Shown: positions 12,824-24,686 of the stretch, piece by piece | Position numbering within the stretch: position 1 is the first letter of the stretch | Layout of the letters: each line of letters begins with the position of its first letter | DNA from: Puffinus mauretanicus | Taxonomy: Eukaryota > Chordata > Aves > Procellariiformes > Procellariidae | Assembly (NCBI GenBank): GCA_023333565.1 | Contig: JAJKFH010002161.1 | Coordinates: 29,334-93,333, forward strand | Reading direction: 5' to 3' | DNA length: 64,000 bases | Translations under genes and position numbers: made by a program | Notes under the pieces: model-generated | Databases searched by the model: none | What the model saw: the letters and a program-made list of their open reading frames with translations, nothing else | Told to the model about the DNA's origin: nothing

Positions 12824-13168
12824 TTCCCCTCCCCTTCCCTCCCTTCCCTCCCTTCCCCCTCCCTTCCCCCTCCCTTCCCCTTCCCTTCCCCTTCCCCTTC
12901 CCTTCCCCTTCCCCTTCCCTTCCCTTCCCTTCCCTTCCCTTCCCTTCCCTTCCCTTCCCTTCCCTTCCCTTCCCTTCCCTTCCCTTCCCCTCCCTTCCCT
13001 TCCCCTCCCCTCCCCTCCCTTCCCTTCCCTTCCCTTCCCTTCCCTTCCCTTCCCTTCCCTTCCCTTCCCTTCCCTTCCCTTCCCTTCCTTCCTTCCTTCT
13101 TCCCTTCCCTTCCCTTCCCCTTCCCTTCCCTTCCCTTCCTCTCCTCCTCCTCTCCTCTCCCTCCTCTT
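12824..13168. repeat. (CCCTT)n homopyrimidine microsatellite
   Basis: This is 345 consecutive nucleotides with only C and T on the plus strand. The core is CCCTT pentamers, with CCCCT, CCTT and CCT variant units at both edges. The minus strand is purine-only (GGGAA)n. Long mirror-symmetric purine/pyrimidine tracts can form triplex H-DNA and are prone to length change and assembly error. The open frames here, which would give monotonous Pro-Phe-Pro-Ser-Leu or Gly-Lys-Glu repeats, are a by-product of the repeat and are not genes. Confidence 0.97.
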
Positions 13169-16100
13169 ACCAAACAGTGCTAAATCTTAGAAATAATGTA
13201 TTGGATTGCAGTGATTTTAAATGTCAGAAATTGTATTTAGTAAGACAACACATCCTACTTGTTCATAAGCTTAAAAACATTATCACTTAAAATATAAAAT
13301 GCTCTACGAAACAAAGCAGCAGAAGAGTTCATGAAGTTAGTGAGTACCACAAGCATGTTGCAATTGGGCTATCTGGCCACCCCATGGACCACATAACTTA
13401 ATTTGCTCCTAAAAGTAAAGGCCAAATTCCCTCTTGCTATCGGTTTTACCTGGAGTATCTCCATCGACAGCAGTGGAATAGCTAACCTACACTGGTGCAC
13501 AAAAGGACAACTAGGACCAGTGTATCTGCTGTAGTATATAAATTTGTTGAATGCTGCTTTTATAAAAGGCAATTCAGTTCAAATGAATAAGACATATGGG
13601 CCAAATCTTGCTCTATTTAGACTACTCATCACCTAGAATTGGAGGTAATTTCTCCAGCATAAAGGCAAAGACCTTGTGGCTGTCCACATTGAAGGGAAGT
13701 ACTCAATAAACTGTAGTAGTTGAAAGATACTGAAAAGAATGAAATATTTTGTTTAGGAATTCCATCTATAAGAGTAAAGTGAATCCTTGAAACAGGCCTT
13801 CAACTCTGTGTTGCAACTAACAGTATTTATAGAACTGAATCATTCTTCTTTTCTCAGCACAAAGAGAAGTAAAAACACAGATCTGGAGCAAGTGGGTGAA
13901 AATCAGTACTAAATTCTGCAGCAAGATACAAAATCCCTGTGTTAGCGTTGCTATTTTTTTATGTTCTTGTACAACACCCAGACAATGATATTCTGAGGTG
14001 ACTGGTTTCCACGTGCTGCTCGAAAATATGGTACATGATAGTGCAATTTATACATCAGTTCTAGTGGTCAAATTAGCATTGAATGTTCATGCATATAAGC
14101 AAAAGCCGAAATTACAGTGAAACTGTAAATAAAGGTCATCAGAATCTATTTTCATCCTTCCTACTAAAAATTTCATGCTATCCTCCTTGTTTTGTAAGTT
14201 ACATCCTGTTTGCAAACATCCTAAGTGCAGTCATGAGCCCTGGATCCAACTACTTTACATCACGCCAGGAAAAGGACACATCAGTTTGCAGTGAGTTATG
14301 AGCAGGCTATGAGTGGTGTAATGGAGAGCAACCCTTGAGCTGCTTTATACTTAAGGATTAGGAGTCAAATCTTGATGTCACTTAAACTAGCAGAGATTTT
14401 GCATTTTGGCAGCAGCAGAGTTGAGCTGCAAATCTGCTAAAGAGTACTCGTGGCTGTGTGCAAATAACATGTTCCAAGAGACTGTCGCATTTCAAATATA
14501 ATCTTATTAAACATTTCAAAAATAGAGTGAAGTTAGGAGTGCCTGTAGCTACTTTTGATTCAAAGATTCAAAGAATAAGGAGGCTTCTAATGATTTATCT
14601 AAAATTCTAGCTGAGTCAACATAAATCTAAAACATTCAGATATCCTCTGGTAAGAAGTAAACGTGGCCACAGCTGGAGAAAAGTGGTAATCCTAAACTCC
14701 GACTTTTTCCCCCCTATTCTAGAATTATCTGAATCAGCTATATAAAACATCTACACAAAGAGATACCACTTTGGTGATTCATAAACATTCACAAGCCCAC
14801 AATTATCATGTAATCTTTGAAAGCCAGACTTGAAACACCCTATGTGTCCCAGTGATCAGTTATTCACATAACTGGGGTCTAAGTAAATATTCATGTGAGT
14901 AACAACTCACCAACATGACTAGATACTTCACACTGGGGTTTCTGAAGGATGGTTATTTTTCACTCTTTCTTGCCTAATGGTGTCCTGTCATATCTAAATT
15001 ATAAAACTATGCCCAGCCAAATAATTTGCAAAACAAATCTAAAATTGCTCAGTAAGCCTTTTCCAATGTCAGATAATTAACTTTATGATAATGTTCATAA
15101 TAAATGTGTTAAGATTATTCTATTTCTGGGCAATATAATTTATTTAATGTTTGCCTTGAATAATTTTTCCAATTGTCCTTTGCAGCTCTTCAATTAGTTT
15201 TCTTTCTCTGATATTATTTTTAATATTAAGAATTCTTAGTTCCCAGAATGGGAGAACTTGTATAAAAGCCTACCTGAAGTAAAATTTATTTTACCTTTAG
15301 GGTGGCATAGCTTTTATAACCAAAACTGATGAAGTTGTAATGGAGCATTAGAATTGTACATAAGTGTCTATTTTTAAAAAGAACATCAAAATGCTAATGC
15401 AAAATAATAAAAATTTGGACAAAAAACACCATATAGGAACTATTCTCCTGAAAGATTTCTGACTTGTGCTGTTTCATAAACAATCAAAGATTTTATTTAA
15501 ATTAATCACTGTTTTCACAGAGATATGCAGCTGCAGTTGATCGTATCTTCTACTCATCAATTTATAAATTATTGAGCTAATTTTATTTTTGCCTTAGATC
15601 ACATACATAAAATACAGCAGTACATAAGGAAGGAGATGACGGGGGGAGAGAATTCAGTTTTCTTCATCTAATATTTTTCTGAATACACGTAATGACCACA
15701 ACGTCCAAATTGAGAATTTTGTTGCTAGGAGCAACACCATACAAAATATTCTCCCAGCTGCCTCAGTTATTACAGCTCCATCTACTTATCATTACATGTA
15801 TCCTTTACACGTAATGTACTCACTACTAATTTCATTCTTATAACCTTCCAAGTCAACTATTTCCCCCAGAAAGCCCACAGAGGCAATCATCCAAATGGTT
15901 GTTTTGTTCCAGAAACATATCTGAAATTGGGATGATGTCAGAGAAGAGGGAGGTAGAAAATACCAGAGTTTAGTTAATACAAAATATTGTTTCCCAGGAC
16001 ACTAAAAATATCACCTCTATGCTTCCATTTGAAATTCTCTGAATCTAAGGTGGAGGAGCTTTTGACCAACATTGAGTATGTTGGCAGACATGTGATGAAT

Positions 16101-16479
16101 GAGTACGCATTCAAGAGCTCGTTGCCTGAGTATGTATAGACAACCACTATAAGAAAATGGGGATTGCTGAACCTTCTGGGGATGAAGTCACCGATAGGTA
16201 AAATGATGTTCACCTACATCTTTTGTACTTGTAAAATGGGTGTCAATCTGATAACTTCTGCCTCTAGCTACCTGATTTATGCCCTGCCATGAATTTATTA
16301 GAAAAGTTTAGGTATGTAAGGAGTTCCAGATATGTTAAGAGCTAGAACTTGGTCTAAATGTGATTTTCCATGGACCACATCACTAGGAATCTGATCATCA
16401 AATTGAGCACTCACAAATCCAAACGAAGGTAAATTATGTCTGTGATTAGGTCTGGATTTAAATAAAAATGGTTATATGC
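13169..16479. other. AT-rich non-coding stretch, no feature recognised
   Basis: No gene, RNA gene or well-preserved transposon is supportable. Open frames are short (under 80 codons) and unremarkable. Several AT-rich low-complexity patches occur, for example around 15060-15250. Confidence 0.45.
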
Positions 16480-17120
16480 CTGATGTCAGGGAGTAGCAGA
16501 AGCAGGCTGCTCAGCAAGGGAAACTGGGAGCTACACATGACAGCAAGGCAGGCAGGGGCAGTGAGAAGGAGTTAAAGGCTCACAGCACCCGAGCAAGGCG
16601 AGCAGCAGAGGTCCAGTGGCAGTAGCAAGGTTCAGCTAAGAATCCCAATCCTCAGACAAGTCCACGGGGCAGGTCCAAGGTCAAGCCAGGAAGTCGAGTC
16701 AGCAAGTCAGTGACAGGATCAGGTCTGGGGACAGTAAACAAGACCAGCTGCAGTCCAGTGACAGCCAAACAAGTCCACAGAGATAAGGCCGGTCTGGGAT
16801 GAAGGCAGGTCAGCAAGTTAGGGTTGGGCTCAGGGAGGCACACGGCCAGGCGTGGGTACAGCTGTAGGGTAGCTACGGTGGAGACAGCGGGCAAGGGCCT
16901 GGGCTTAAAAGCAGTTCCCAAGCAAAGGGAGACAGGCTTTCACTTCTCACAGCTTTTTCTCACACAGTGGTTTCCAGACAGCTCCCTGGTGCAAGGCCAG
17001 GCAGCTGCACTACCAAGGCTGGCCCTGAGCCCAAGCAGCCAACTCCTCCAGAAGGGAGGGTGCGTTCAGGTCCCTGGCACCTAATTCCCATCCCTACCAG
17101 GAAAGTGGGGTTTCTACTGA
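16480..17120. repeat. GC-rich block of unknown repeat-like sequence
   Basis: A 640-bp island of higher G+C in AT-rich DNA, with few CpGs and many recurrent short words (variants of CAGGTC, GTCAGCAAGT, AAGTCCA). On the minus strand these read as degenerate CTTGACCTGG/CTGACTTG-like units, resembling degenerate subrepeats found in some reptile and bird transposable-element non-coding regions (impression from memory). An 89-codon minus frame and an 86-codon plus frame cross it without a recognisable domain. It could be the non-coding part of an old LTR element or DNA transposon, or a decayed minisatellite. Confidence 0.4.
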
Positions 17121-18240
17121 CCTACTGCACACTATGCATACCCTTATCTTTTGTAATCTAACGCTTACTTATGATCTACTTTGTCAGTTTAGGATACATT
17201 TGAGTGAAAAAAGGTTTGCACGGTAACAGACACGGAGCATTTGGGGAGAAATTTCCAAAGCATGCTTCTCTCTAATAACAGATACTATTAATATATTTGC
17301 CGTTTTTATGTATGTGATACACATCACCTTTATATTCATTATATTATGTAGAGACGGATACAAATACATAAATAGATATATTTTTATAAATTACACATGC
17401 AAACATGTACACACACACACACACACACACGTGTCAATGAATAACCTGACATATATCCTATTTATGTTAAGGCTTATTCTCACTATTCCAAGTTGTTTGT
17501 ACAACATGAAAGACAACCCTTTGTTATACACAGAATCCAAAATGGTATACTTAAGGAGGAGAAAAGGTCAAAGTAAGGTTAATTGCATTTCTTGACATTT
17601 CACGGAAAATATGAGTTTTTTGCATAGTAAAAGTTTAAAGGAGCAGCTGGCAGTACAGGCAGAAAACTACAGAGTTGTGAAGAAACAATCAATATACCAA
17701 CACAAAAGGGAAAAGCTATACTTTAAGTGTAATTAGTAAGGCATTGTAAAGTAGTGGGAATGATATAATTGTAAGTACAACATTAGCTCAATAATGACGA
17801 AAATAACCCAACTGTTTCTTTTGTGAAAGTGATCTTTTTTTTCTAAACGTACCCTGTTTAGAAACTGGAGAGGAGAAACAAAAACAGAAAAAAGGATCAC
17901 TAATGACTTTCAAAATACTATAGAATTCAAAAACTTAACAGACAGAAATACATGTAATTTAAATGAATAAGCATATTTAAAAGAATCTCTCCTATTAAAA
18001 ATCTAATTTTGGTTGCACGTTTTCTGCACTTTTCAGAGTAAATTTGAATTCAAAGAAAAGGAGCCAAAGGAGAAGACTTGGAAACAGCCATGAAAAATAT
18101 CTTTTTCATAACAAAAAGTGTCAGGCATATTTTCTAGACTAAAAATGAAAAAAAAAAAAGTGTATATTGAAGAATTTAGAAAAAATCACAGCCAACTGAT
18201 CTTCTGCTTAGAACACTGATTGTTAACATATCCAGTTTCA
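17121..18240. other. AT-rich stretch with an (AC)11 microsatellite
   Basis: The only clear element is an (AC)11 dinucleotide run at 17409-17430, followed by GTGT. The rest is AT-rich with short, uninformative open frames. Confidence 0.6.
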
Positions 18241-18241
18241 T

Positions 18242-18312
18242 AGACAGCCGCCACTGAGGTCTCATGTGTGTAAACTATATGATGTTTCTAGATGCCTCGG
18301 TGGCAGCCGTCT
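18242..18312. other. GC-rich imperfect hairpin
   Basis: Arms 18242-18259 and 18295-18312 pair over 18 positions, 15 of them Watson-Crick, around a 35-nt loop. As plus-strand RNA there are two mismatches and one G-U pair. As minus-strand RNA the two mismatches become G-U pairs and one mismatch remains, so the fold is slightly better on minus. Precursor-microRNA-like in general shape but with a short stem. The arms are GC-rich while the loop is AT-rich. Could be a transposon end or chance. Confidence 0.45.
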
Positions 18313-18368
18313 CTCTGCTGCTTATTGCTTATCAAATGGGCAATAGTTATGACAGCCAAGGGAGACTT

Positions 18369-18433
18369 CTTTCCACTAACTCAGATTTTAATATTAGCAG
18401 CCCTTAAACTGACTATTGCAGGTTAGTGGAAAG
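18369..18433. other. 12-bp perfect inverted repeat
   Basis: CTTTCCACTAAC (18369-18380) and GTTAGTGGAAAG (18422-18433) are exact inverted copies separated by 41 bp. No transposase-like frame or matching target duplication was seen. It follows the GC-rich hairpin by 56 bp. Confidence 0.5.
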
Positions 18434-18557
18434 GATACACTCAAGCCCCTGAGAATCCCGAACACCCAGAATGGGGTAACGTCTCTTTGAGCAGTATTTC
18501 TGCACAAGGAAAAGGAGGAGCTGCTGTTACCTGGGCAGGGCAGGCTACAAGAGACTT

Positions 18558-18582
18558 GATTACAGAACTGAAGTCTGTAATC
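18558..18582. other. 9-bp perfect hairpin
   Basis: GATTACAGA (18558-18566) and TCTGTAATC (18574-18582) are exact inverted copies around a 7-nt loop. The overlapping CTGTAA...TTACAG just downstream can form a competing stem. Third inverted repeat within about 340 bp. Confidence 0.4.
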
Positions 18583-21354
18583 CAGTTACAGAAGCATGTT
18601 ACAAATTACCCTGCCTACAAATTTCCATGTGACACCTGACAAGTAAGTCTTCATCTGCTTCATCATCTGCTTTATATGTCCAAAATGGTGACTATAGCGC
18701 TTCTCTACTTGAGCAATTTAAGGAAGCATAGGTACAGTAAAGACTGAGACATCCAGATACCATAAAGATTGGGCTGTATAAGAGAGAAGATTTGAGGCCA
18801 AATTCTGATTGTTTTGCAGAGTGCTAACAAGCTCTGCTAGCCTTGGACATAACTACTACATTACTTCGTCACAGATTGCTAATGATATAGCACCGTGATA
18901 ATGTTTATTGGATTATGAAAGGCCACTGTTCTAACTTCAGAACATTTAGAGACATCATACTTTACACATATCCAGTGAAAATTCAGTCTTATTCCTTATA
19001 GAATTGGTACCTTTGGTATTTGTTGTTATGTAATTCTGAAGACTGTCTTTCTCATATGTCTTGCATTTATCAACAAACAATATCACAAAGAATTTGGGAA
19101 AAAATTAAAGCTAAATATAGACTGTAGATCATTCTTACTTTTCCTTTTTTTTTAAGATCATGTACAGTTCATAGCAGAGTAATGAACACAGCTCCCAATT
19201 TACACTTTTGCTGGCATAATGAACATATTTTTTACTCAGTTTTAATAGTTATAGCATATCATCCACAGGTACTCTTAAAACAAACATTAATGCTGGAGTA
19301 CAGGGTTAATTGCTGAATGGGATTACAAAGAAGTTTACCCAGTTGTAGAAAATATCCATTGCAATAAAAGCAATTTAGTAAAATCCTTAAAGCAAAGCTG
19401 TAGTTTGTGGATAGGGAAAAAGTGGTCTAAGGAAGAATGGGCAGACCAATACCTATATGAATGGAAAATACTGTAAGTCAAATACATTTAAGTCTGGATA
19501 ACAGAGTATTTGTGATTCTATTAAAAAAATAGGATAGAAAGGGAATTTAATTCTACCATAAACCACCAAGTTTATCTATGACCAGGCACATACTATATTA
19601 AAATATCCATTGTGAGGTTATCCACACAGGATTACCCACACAGCCTAAGCATCATGGGATATTCAAGGTGCATGGTGTCTCCATTTTGTCTAACTGTAGT
19701 TAAAATGTTGTTGTGTCATCAGCTAATTAGGTCAAAACAGTTGTGTTCATTAGGAACCAGTCAGGTCTTGGGTAACATGACTCTAATTACAAGCATAATA
19801 GCTGTTCATAATTTATTAAACTCATCCATAAGGCTTTTTTTTCCTCTACAGACACGAACAACTTATTAGGCAGGTCAGTCTAAAAAATAGATATCTGAGA
19901 TGACACTGAGAATAAATTGATAAATATACTCCTCTTTAACATTATGGTATTTCTTCTACGACCAATACCTATCTTTTGCATAGTATCTTTCATATCAAAG
20001 CACTTTCACACTTCATTAACTTTTAAACTCCATGCCCTATAGAAACTCAGCTAGTGCCATGTTGAGGTGAAGAATTTGTGTCCTAAAATATTAGAAACAT
20101 TCACACTCTTGGAAAAAAAAGAGTGGGCTAAGATGTAGCACTGTGGTTCGCAAGACACATCCAAAGGATGTGTAGACTAAGCAGTGAAACTTCATACTCT
20201 TAAAAATCAGAAATGGCTTAACTGCCCAACTTGAACTTCTTTTAAAGAGTTTTGAATAGCATAAATTTATAAACAGCATAATACAGTTAAAAATAATGCC
20301 ATACATTTTAAATGTCAATATATAATCTGCAAACTATCTGGATAATAATAATTCTATGAAAATCAAAAATATAGATCATATTTTCAAATTGGCTTAGCAG
20401 CAAACCGGCATATTTCTGTCTCAACTTTCCCAACTCATCAATATATTCCTCTTCAGCCTATGAAAACTAGCCTTTGGAAGCACTGAGCGCACATATACCA
20501 GGTATGTGTTTCCTCAGTCCTCACTAAATGTTATCTGCTTATGTTTACATGACTATATATAACCACAGACTTTCTTTCCAGTCATAAAACATCTTTAATA
20601 ATCATAATGGCATTCAAAAAAGAATCACCACGTATTGAATATAAATATTGGTATATTGAAATACCACAAAGAGAGGCAGTGTTCAGAAAGTACTGAATGC
20701 TAAAATATTGGTAACACCAAGTCATTAAACATTTCAAAGACCTTGACCTACGTGCTTAGAAACAGAAGTAGCTTCAGTAAGAACTTTAGTGAGTATGCTC
20801 ATCTCAAGGCAAGCACTGAACAGCGGAAAGACGCCAACATAATATCATTACTTAACATGAATCTAAAAATAAAACATGACCTTTTTTAATTTCACAATGG
20901 GCAGAGTCATGGGAAGTATTTTGAGAGCTTGAATACAGAGACAAGCAAGGTCACACTTTTTTCATTTGGTTAACAGATAGAACTGCTAGAGCAGACTGAG
21001 AATGAAGTAAACATCATGTTCTCCCACATCCCAAATTCACTGGTACTTTATTTGATATGGAGTTACTGAACATGAGGAACGTTAAAAGGATAAATTTTCA
21101 TCACACTTTATTTTGTTCTCAGTAAAAGTTGTATAAATTGGATACTGTTTCACAGAAGGCAGCAGTCAAGGTTGTTTATGATGAACTAATTATAAAAACT
21201 TCATTTTTTTCTGCAATAAAGCAGATTTTCTGAATCTAAAAGCTCCCATTTTTTGCAATTTATTAATCCTATTTATTTATTGAATGACCCAAAGTTACTA
21301 TGTGCAAATGAAGATCTTCCTCAGAGCTAACACTGATGAGTTGCTTATTTGAGT
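18583..21354. other. AT-rich non-coding stretch, no feature recognised
   Basis: No gene or well-preserved repeat is supportable. Open frames are at most about 85 codons and lack motifs. Confidence 0.45.
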
Positions 21355-21545
21355 AGTAGTTTGGAATCCTAGAAAAACAGGTCTGGAAGCAACCTCAAGA
21401 AGACATCTGATCTTGCCTACCACAGAGCAGGATCAATTATATCTATTTCATTAGTGAAATATGGATATGAATCTAACACCAACAGTAACTGAGACTCCAT
21501 TCCCTCCACACAAGCTACTGGAGGGCTTCATTATCCTACCATTAA
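21355..21545 (-). repeat. Antisense CR1-like LINE 3' end, old
   Basis: The plus strand reads like the reverse complement of a CR1/L3-type 3' end: 'ggtctggaagcaacctcaagaagacatctgatcttgcctac', followed by 'agagcaggatcaattat'. This matches the family's 'ggaccteaagaggtcatctagtcc ... gaggcaggatca' signature with many substitutions. It is old and short. Confidence 0.6.
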
Positions 21546-23700
21546 ACCATAAATCATGCCACAAAGAAGAAACGAGATAAGGTAAATATAATTTAAAGGA
21601 AGACTGAGAACAAATGAGCTGACAGATACAGAATTACATCTTTTCATGTAACTACAACTATATCGGTTTTAGTTATATATAATTTATTGATGTTGTATAT
21701 GTCCTGTATTGCTTGAGATTTTTCACAAATATTTTTCCATTGCTGATATTTAAAATGCAAGTCAAAGCGCATGGAGGAAGCATCACAACCACTTTCTGTT
21801 TCCTTACTGACTGGAATACTCAGGGTCATATTTCTGTGAAGCTTATTGGAGTTCATACAATCAGAACTTACTTTTTGCCCGTAGTCTCTAATATTTAATT
21901 AATATTTGCTGCTTTCATGAACATTTCAGCCAGCAAGCTTACTTGCTCCAACAATTGCAGAAGCAAATACAAAAAGAGTTTAAACTTAGTAGCACTTAAT
22001 TCAGCTTTAAAAATTCTTGATGAAATTGTGAAAATTTACTCACCTCTAACACCATACCAGACTGCAAATACTGGAAGAACAACTAATCCTAAAGTAAAAT
22101 AAAAATAATATATTGTAATGTATAAGCAGCTGCATGATAATTATGTCAATGAGATAGAATTTAGAAAAGAAAACTTAGCCTTATCTTTCAAAACTTCCAT
22201 ATAATGTAATCTGCTGTACTGTGAAACACTCCAGGGAAATCACTAGATATCACTGACACTGGGCTTTTAAAACTAGAGTATAAACAGCATTGCTGGGCCC
22301 TATGTTAAAACTGCAATAATGTCCCTGTGTACTCGAACCTGTGCAAAATTCAGAATCAAATGGGTCCCTCTAATAGCCTTTAAGAAAGATTCTTTGAATC
22401 AAACAAGACCTATGATAATATATAAGCAAAATCAGCTATAGAAAAATTGAAAATCTGAATGAGATGGCAGTCTTCCTACCAGCACTATCAGCAGCAGAGA
22501 TATTCAAGGCCACATAATACAGTTGCTCTCCTTTCACCCTTCATTCGTGCTCTGGATAGACGTAAGCCCATGCAAAATACAACAACATTATTTATATTCT
22601 TTTCAATGGGTTAAAAAAGAAGGGAAAGAAAATGCACCCTAGTATATAAAGCCAGAAGTTGTAACCCAGAATATACAGAGGAGGCAGATTAAATGAGCTA
22701 AGAAGCTGCCAACTCTATGTAGTCACTCTTCAATTGGATTTTATGCTTTCAAATGTTAGGCAACAGCAGTACAGTCACAATGCATTAACCCAAAGTATTA
22801 CAAGAGCACTGATTAAATGGGGCTGCTATCCATCAGAGTGCTGCATCTGGTTACTATAAAACCTTAAGTAGTGATTAGAGTAATGAAAAACAGAATTTTG
22901 ATGGGTTTCTACAAGGACAAAAACTGAAAAAGTTGTTGCTTGCTAATGATCTTTTACTGTCAAAACAGGGAGGGTTGGTGTTGAAAATACAAGGAGGAAA
23001 AGTTGGTTTCTGAACTCTAAAATACAGGTCACTTAAGAGATCTGCCAAACTTGCTACATGCTTACAGTAAAACTATCATTTGTGTCACTGGAAGGCTATT
23101 AGCACTGTAATTTATTGAAGTATTATACTGAAATTATATTCATGCATTTCAGAGTTTTGTATGCAGTGCTGAAAATTTATGAAAAAAAGATTCTAGGAGG
23201 CTAAAGGAAATTTTAGTCTCTTCTATCGGTTTTAAATGGTGAAATTGCATTACATAGTTATCAAAGATACAGTAACTCAATATTCAATATATGTATAACT
23301 GTATGTACAATTTATGCATGGAAGTTTCAGCTTATTCGTCTAGACTATTTTTTCCTCAGTATCTGATTATTGCAGTATTAAACAGAGTTTGGGGTTGTTC
23401 CAAAAAGCTGCTCTAGAATGTGGTTCCTGGTAAGCTAATAGTGAGCTTGAAAAACCCAAAAGCTAAAGATAAACAACTCTGTATTTGATCTGCAAATCAG
23501 ATGCAAGAGAGAAAAGGCTGACCTTGTAAATCACAGAGACCTTCAAGGTTAGGGGGCAGATTGATGGATGAGAAATGGAGGATGAATTCTAGAGTTCTGA
23601 AGTGTTTTGATTGGAAGACTCTGTAGAGCTGATCTCTTGGTGAACAACTTGCCTTTTTTTTTTACCCTGCAAAGAAAACCTCTACAACAAAACATAAGAA
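21546..23700. other. AT-rich non-coding stretch, no feature recognised
   Basis: No gene or clear repeat seen. Short open frames only (61-70 codons), on both strands, without motifs. Confidence 0.45.
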
Positions 23701-23715
23701 AGCACATTACATAGT

Positions 23716-23760
23716 TGTCAGACCAAAGATCCATCTAGCCCACTGATTTGGGCAGTGCTC
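23716..23760 (-). repeat. Short retroposon 3'-tail-like fragment
   Basis: 'cagaccaaagatccatctagccca' is the reverse complement of the common reptile/bird retroposon tail 'gggctagatggatctttggtctg'. Only about 45 bp can be matched, so the family (CR1/L3 or a SINE sharing its tail) cannot be decided. Confidence 0.35.
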
Positions 23761-23834
23761 AGAAGTGGATGTTTAGGAACTTTTAAAAGGTTTTTGAAGT
23801 TCAAGTGTTTTAAAGTAAAAATGGTGAGAGTAAC

Positions 23835-24033
23835 TGGCACTCAGTTAAGCACTGGCGGAGGTTGCTTAGAGAGCTTGTGGAGTCTCCATCCTGGGAGGTA
23901 TCTCAAAACAGAGATATTCAAAAGCTGTCTGGACATGGTCCTGAGCTCTATGTGATGCTGCTTGAGCAGGGAGCTTGGACTAGATGACCTCCAGAGATCT
24001 CTTCCAACCTCAACCATTCTGTGATTCTGTGAG
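23835..24033 (+). repeat. CR1 LINE 3' end
   Basis: It reads through the CR1 ORF2 C-terminal and 3' UTR signature: 'ggagtctccatcctgggaggtatctcaaaac', 'ctggacatggtcctgagc', 'gcttgagcagggagcttggactagatgacctccagagatctcttccaacctc', then ATTCTGTGATTCTGTGA at the very 3' end. The 5' end is truncated, as is usual for CR1. Moderately diverged. It lies 75 bp to the left of the solo LTR. Confidence 0.9.
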
Positions 24034-24107
24034 GAAGGGTACAACAACAGGCAAATATACTGTGATAGTTCCTTTCAATATAGTTTTCCTATTCCAAGCA
24101 ATCCTTG

Positions 24108-24681
24108 TGTCGTGGTTTAACCTGGCAGCAGCCAAATACCACGCAGCTGCTCGCGCAGTCCCCCACCGGGTGGGATGGGGGAGAGAATCAGAAGGGTAAA
24201 AGTGAGAAAAACTCGTGGGTTGAGATTAAAGACAGTTTAATAGGGAAAGCAAAAGCCGCGCACACAAGCAAAGCAAAACAAGGAATTCTTTCACTACTTC
24301 CCATCGGCAGGCAGGTGTTCAGCCATCGCCAGGAAAGCAGGGCTCCGTCACACGTAACGGTGACTTGGGAAGACAAACGCCATCACTCCGAACGCCCCCC
24401 CTTCTTCTTCTTAACCCAGCCTTATATGCTGAGCATGACGTCATATGGTATGGAATAGCCTATTGGCCAGCTGGGCCAGCCGTCCTGGCCACGCTCCCTC
24501 CCAGCCCCCTGCACATCTGGTAGGGCATGGGAAGACGAAAAGTCCTTGACTAGCGTAAACAATACCTAGCAACAACCAAAACATCAGTGTGCCATCAACA
24601 TTATTCTCACACTACATCCAAAACAGCACCATACCAGTTAATAGGAAGAAAATCAACTCCATCCCAGCCAAAACCAGGACA
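24108..24681 (-). mobile_element. Solo LTR of an ERV-L-type retrovirus, antisense
   Basis: A 574-bp element. Read on the minus strand it starts TGTCCTGGTTTTGGCTGGGA and ends GGTTAAACCACGACA, so it has TG...CA termini. It is flanked by an exact 5-bp duplication CCTTG (24103-24107 and 24682-24686); 5 bp is the class III/ERV-L-type duplication length. No internal region is attached, so this is a solo LTR formed by LTR-LTR recombination. It shares termini with the LTRs at 39851, 58798 and 63454/63568, but its centre differs from the 39851 and 58798 copies and is closer to the 63568 copy. Confidence 0.93.
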
Positions 24682-24686
24682 CCTTG

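Noticed and set aside
12717..13290. Long open frames giving Pro-Phe-Pro-Ser-Leu (plus) and Gly-Arg-Glu-Gly-Lys (minus) repeats
   Set aside because: They are translations of the (CCCTT)n microsatellite, open in several frames with no non-repetitive domain.
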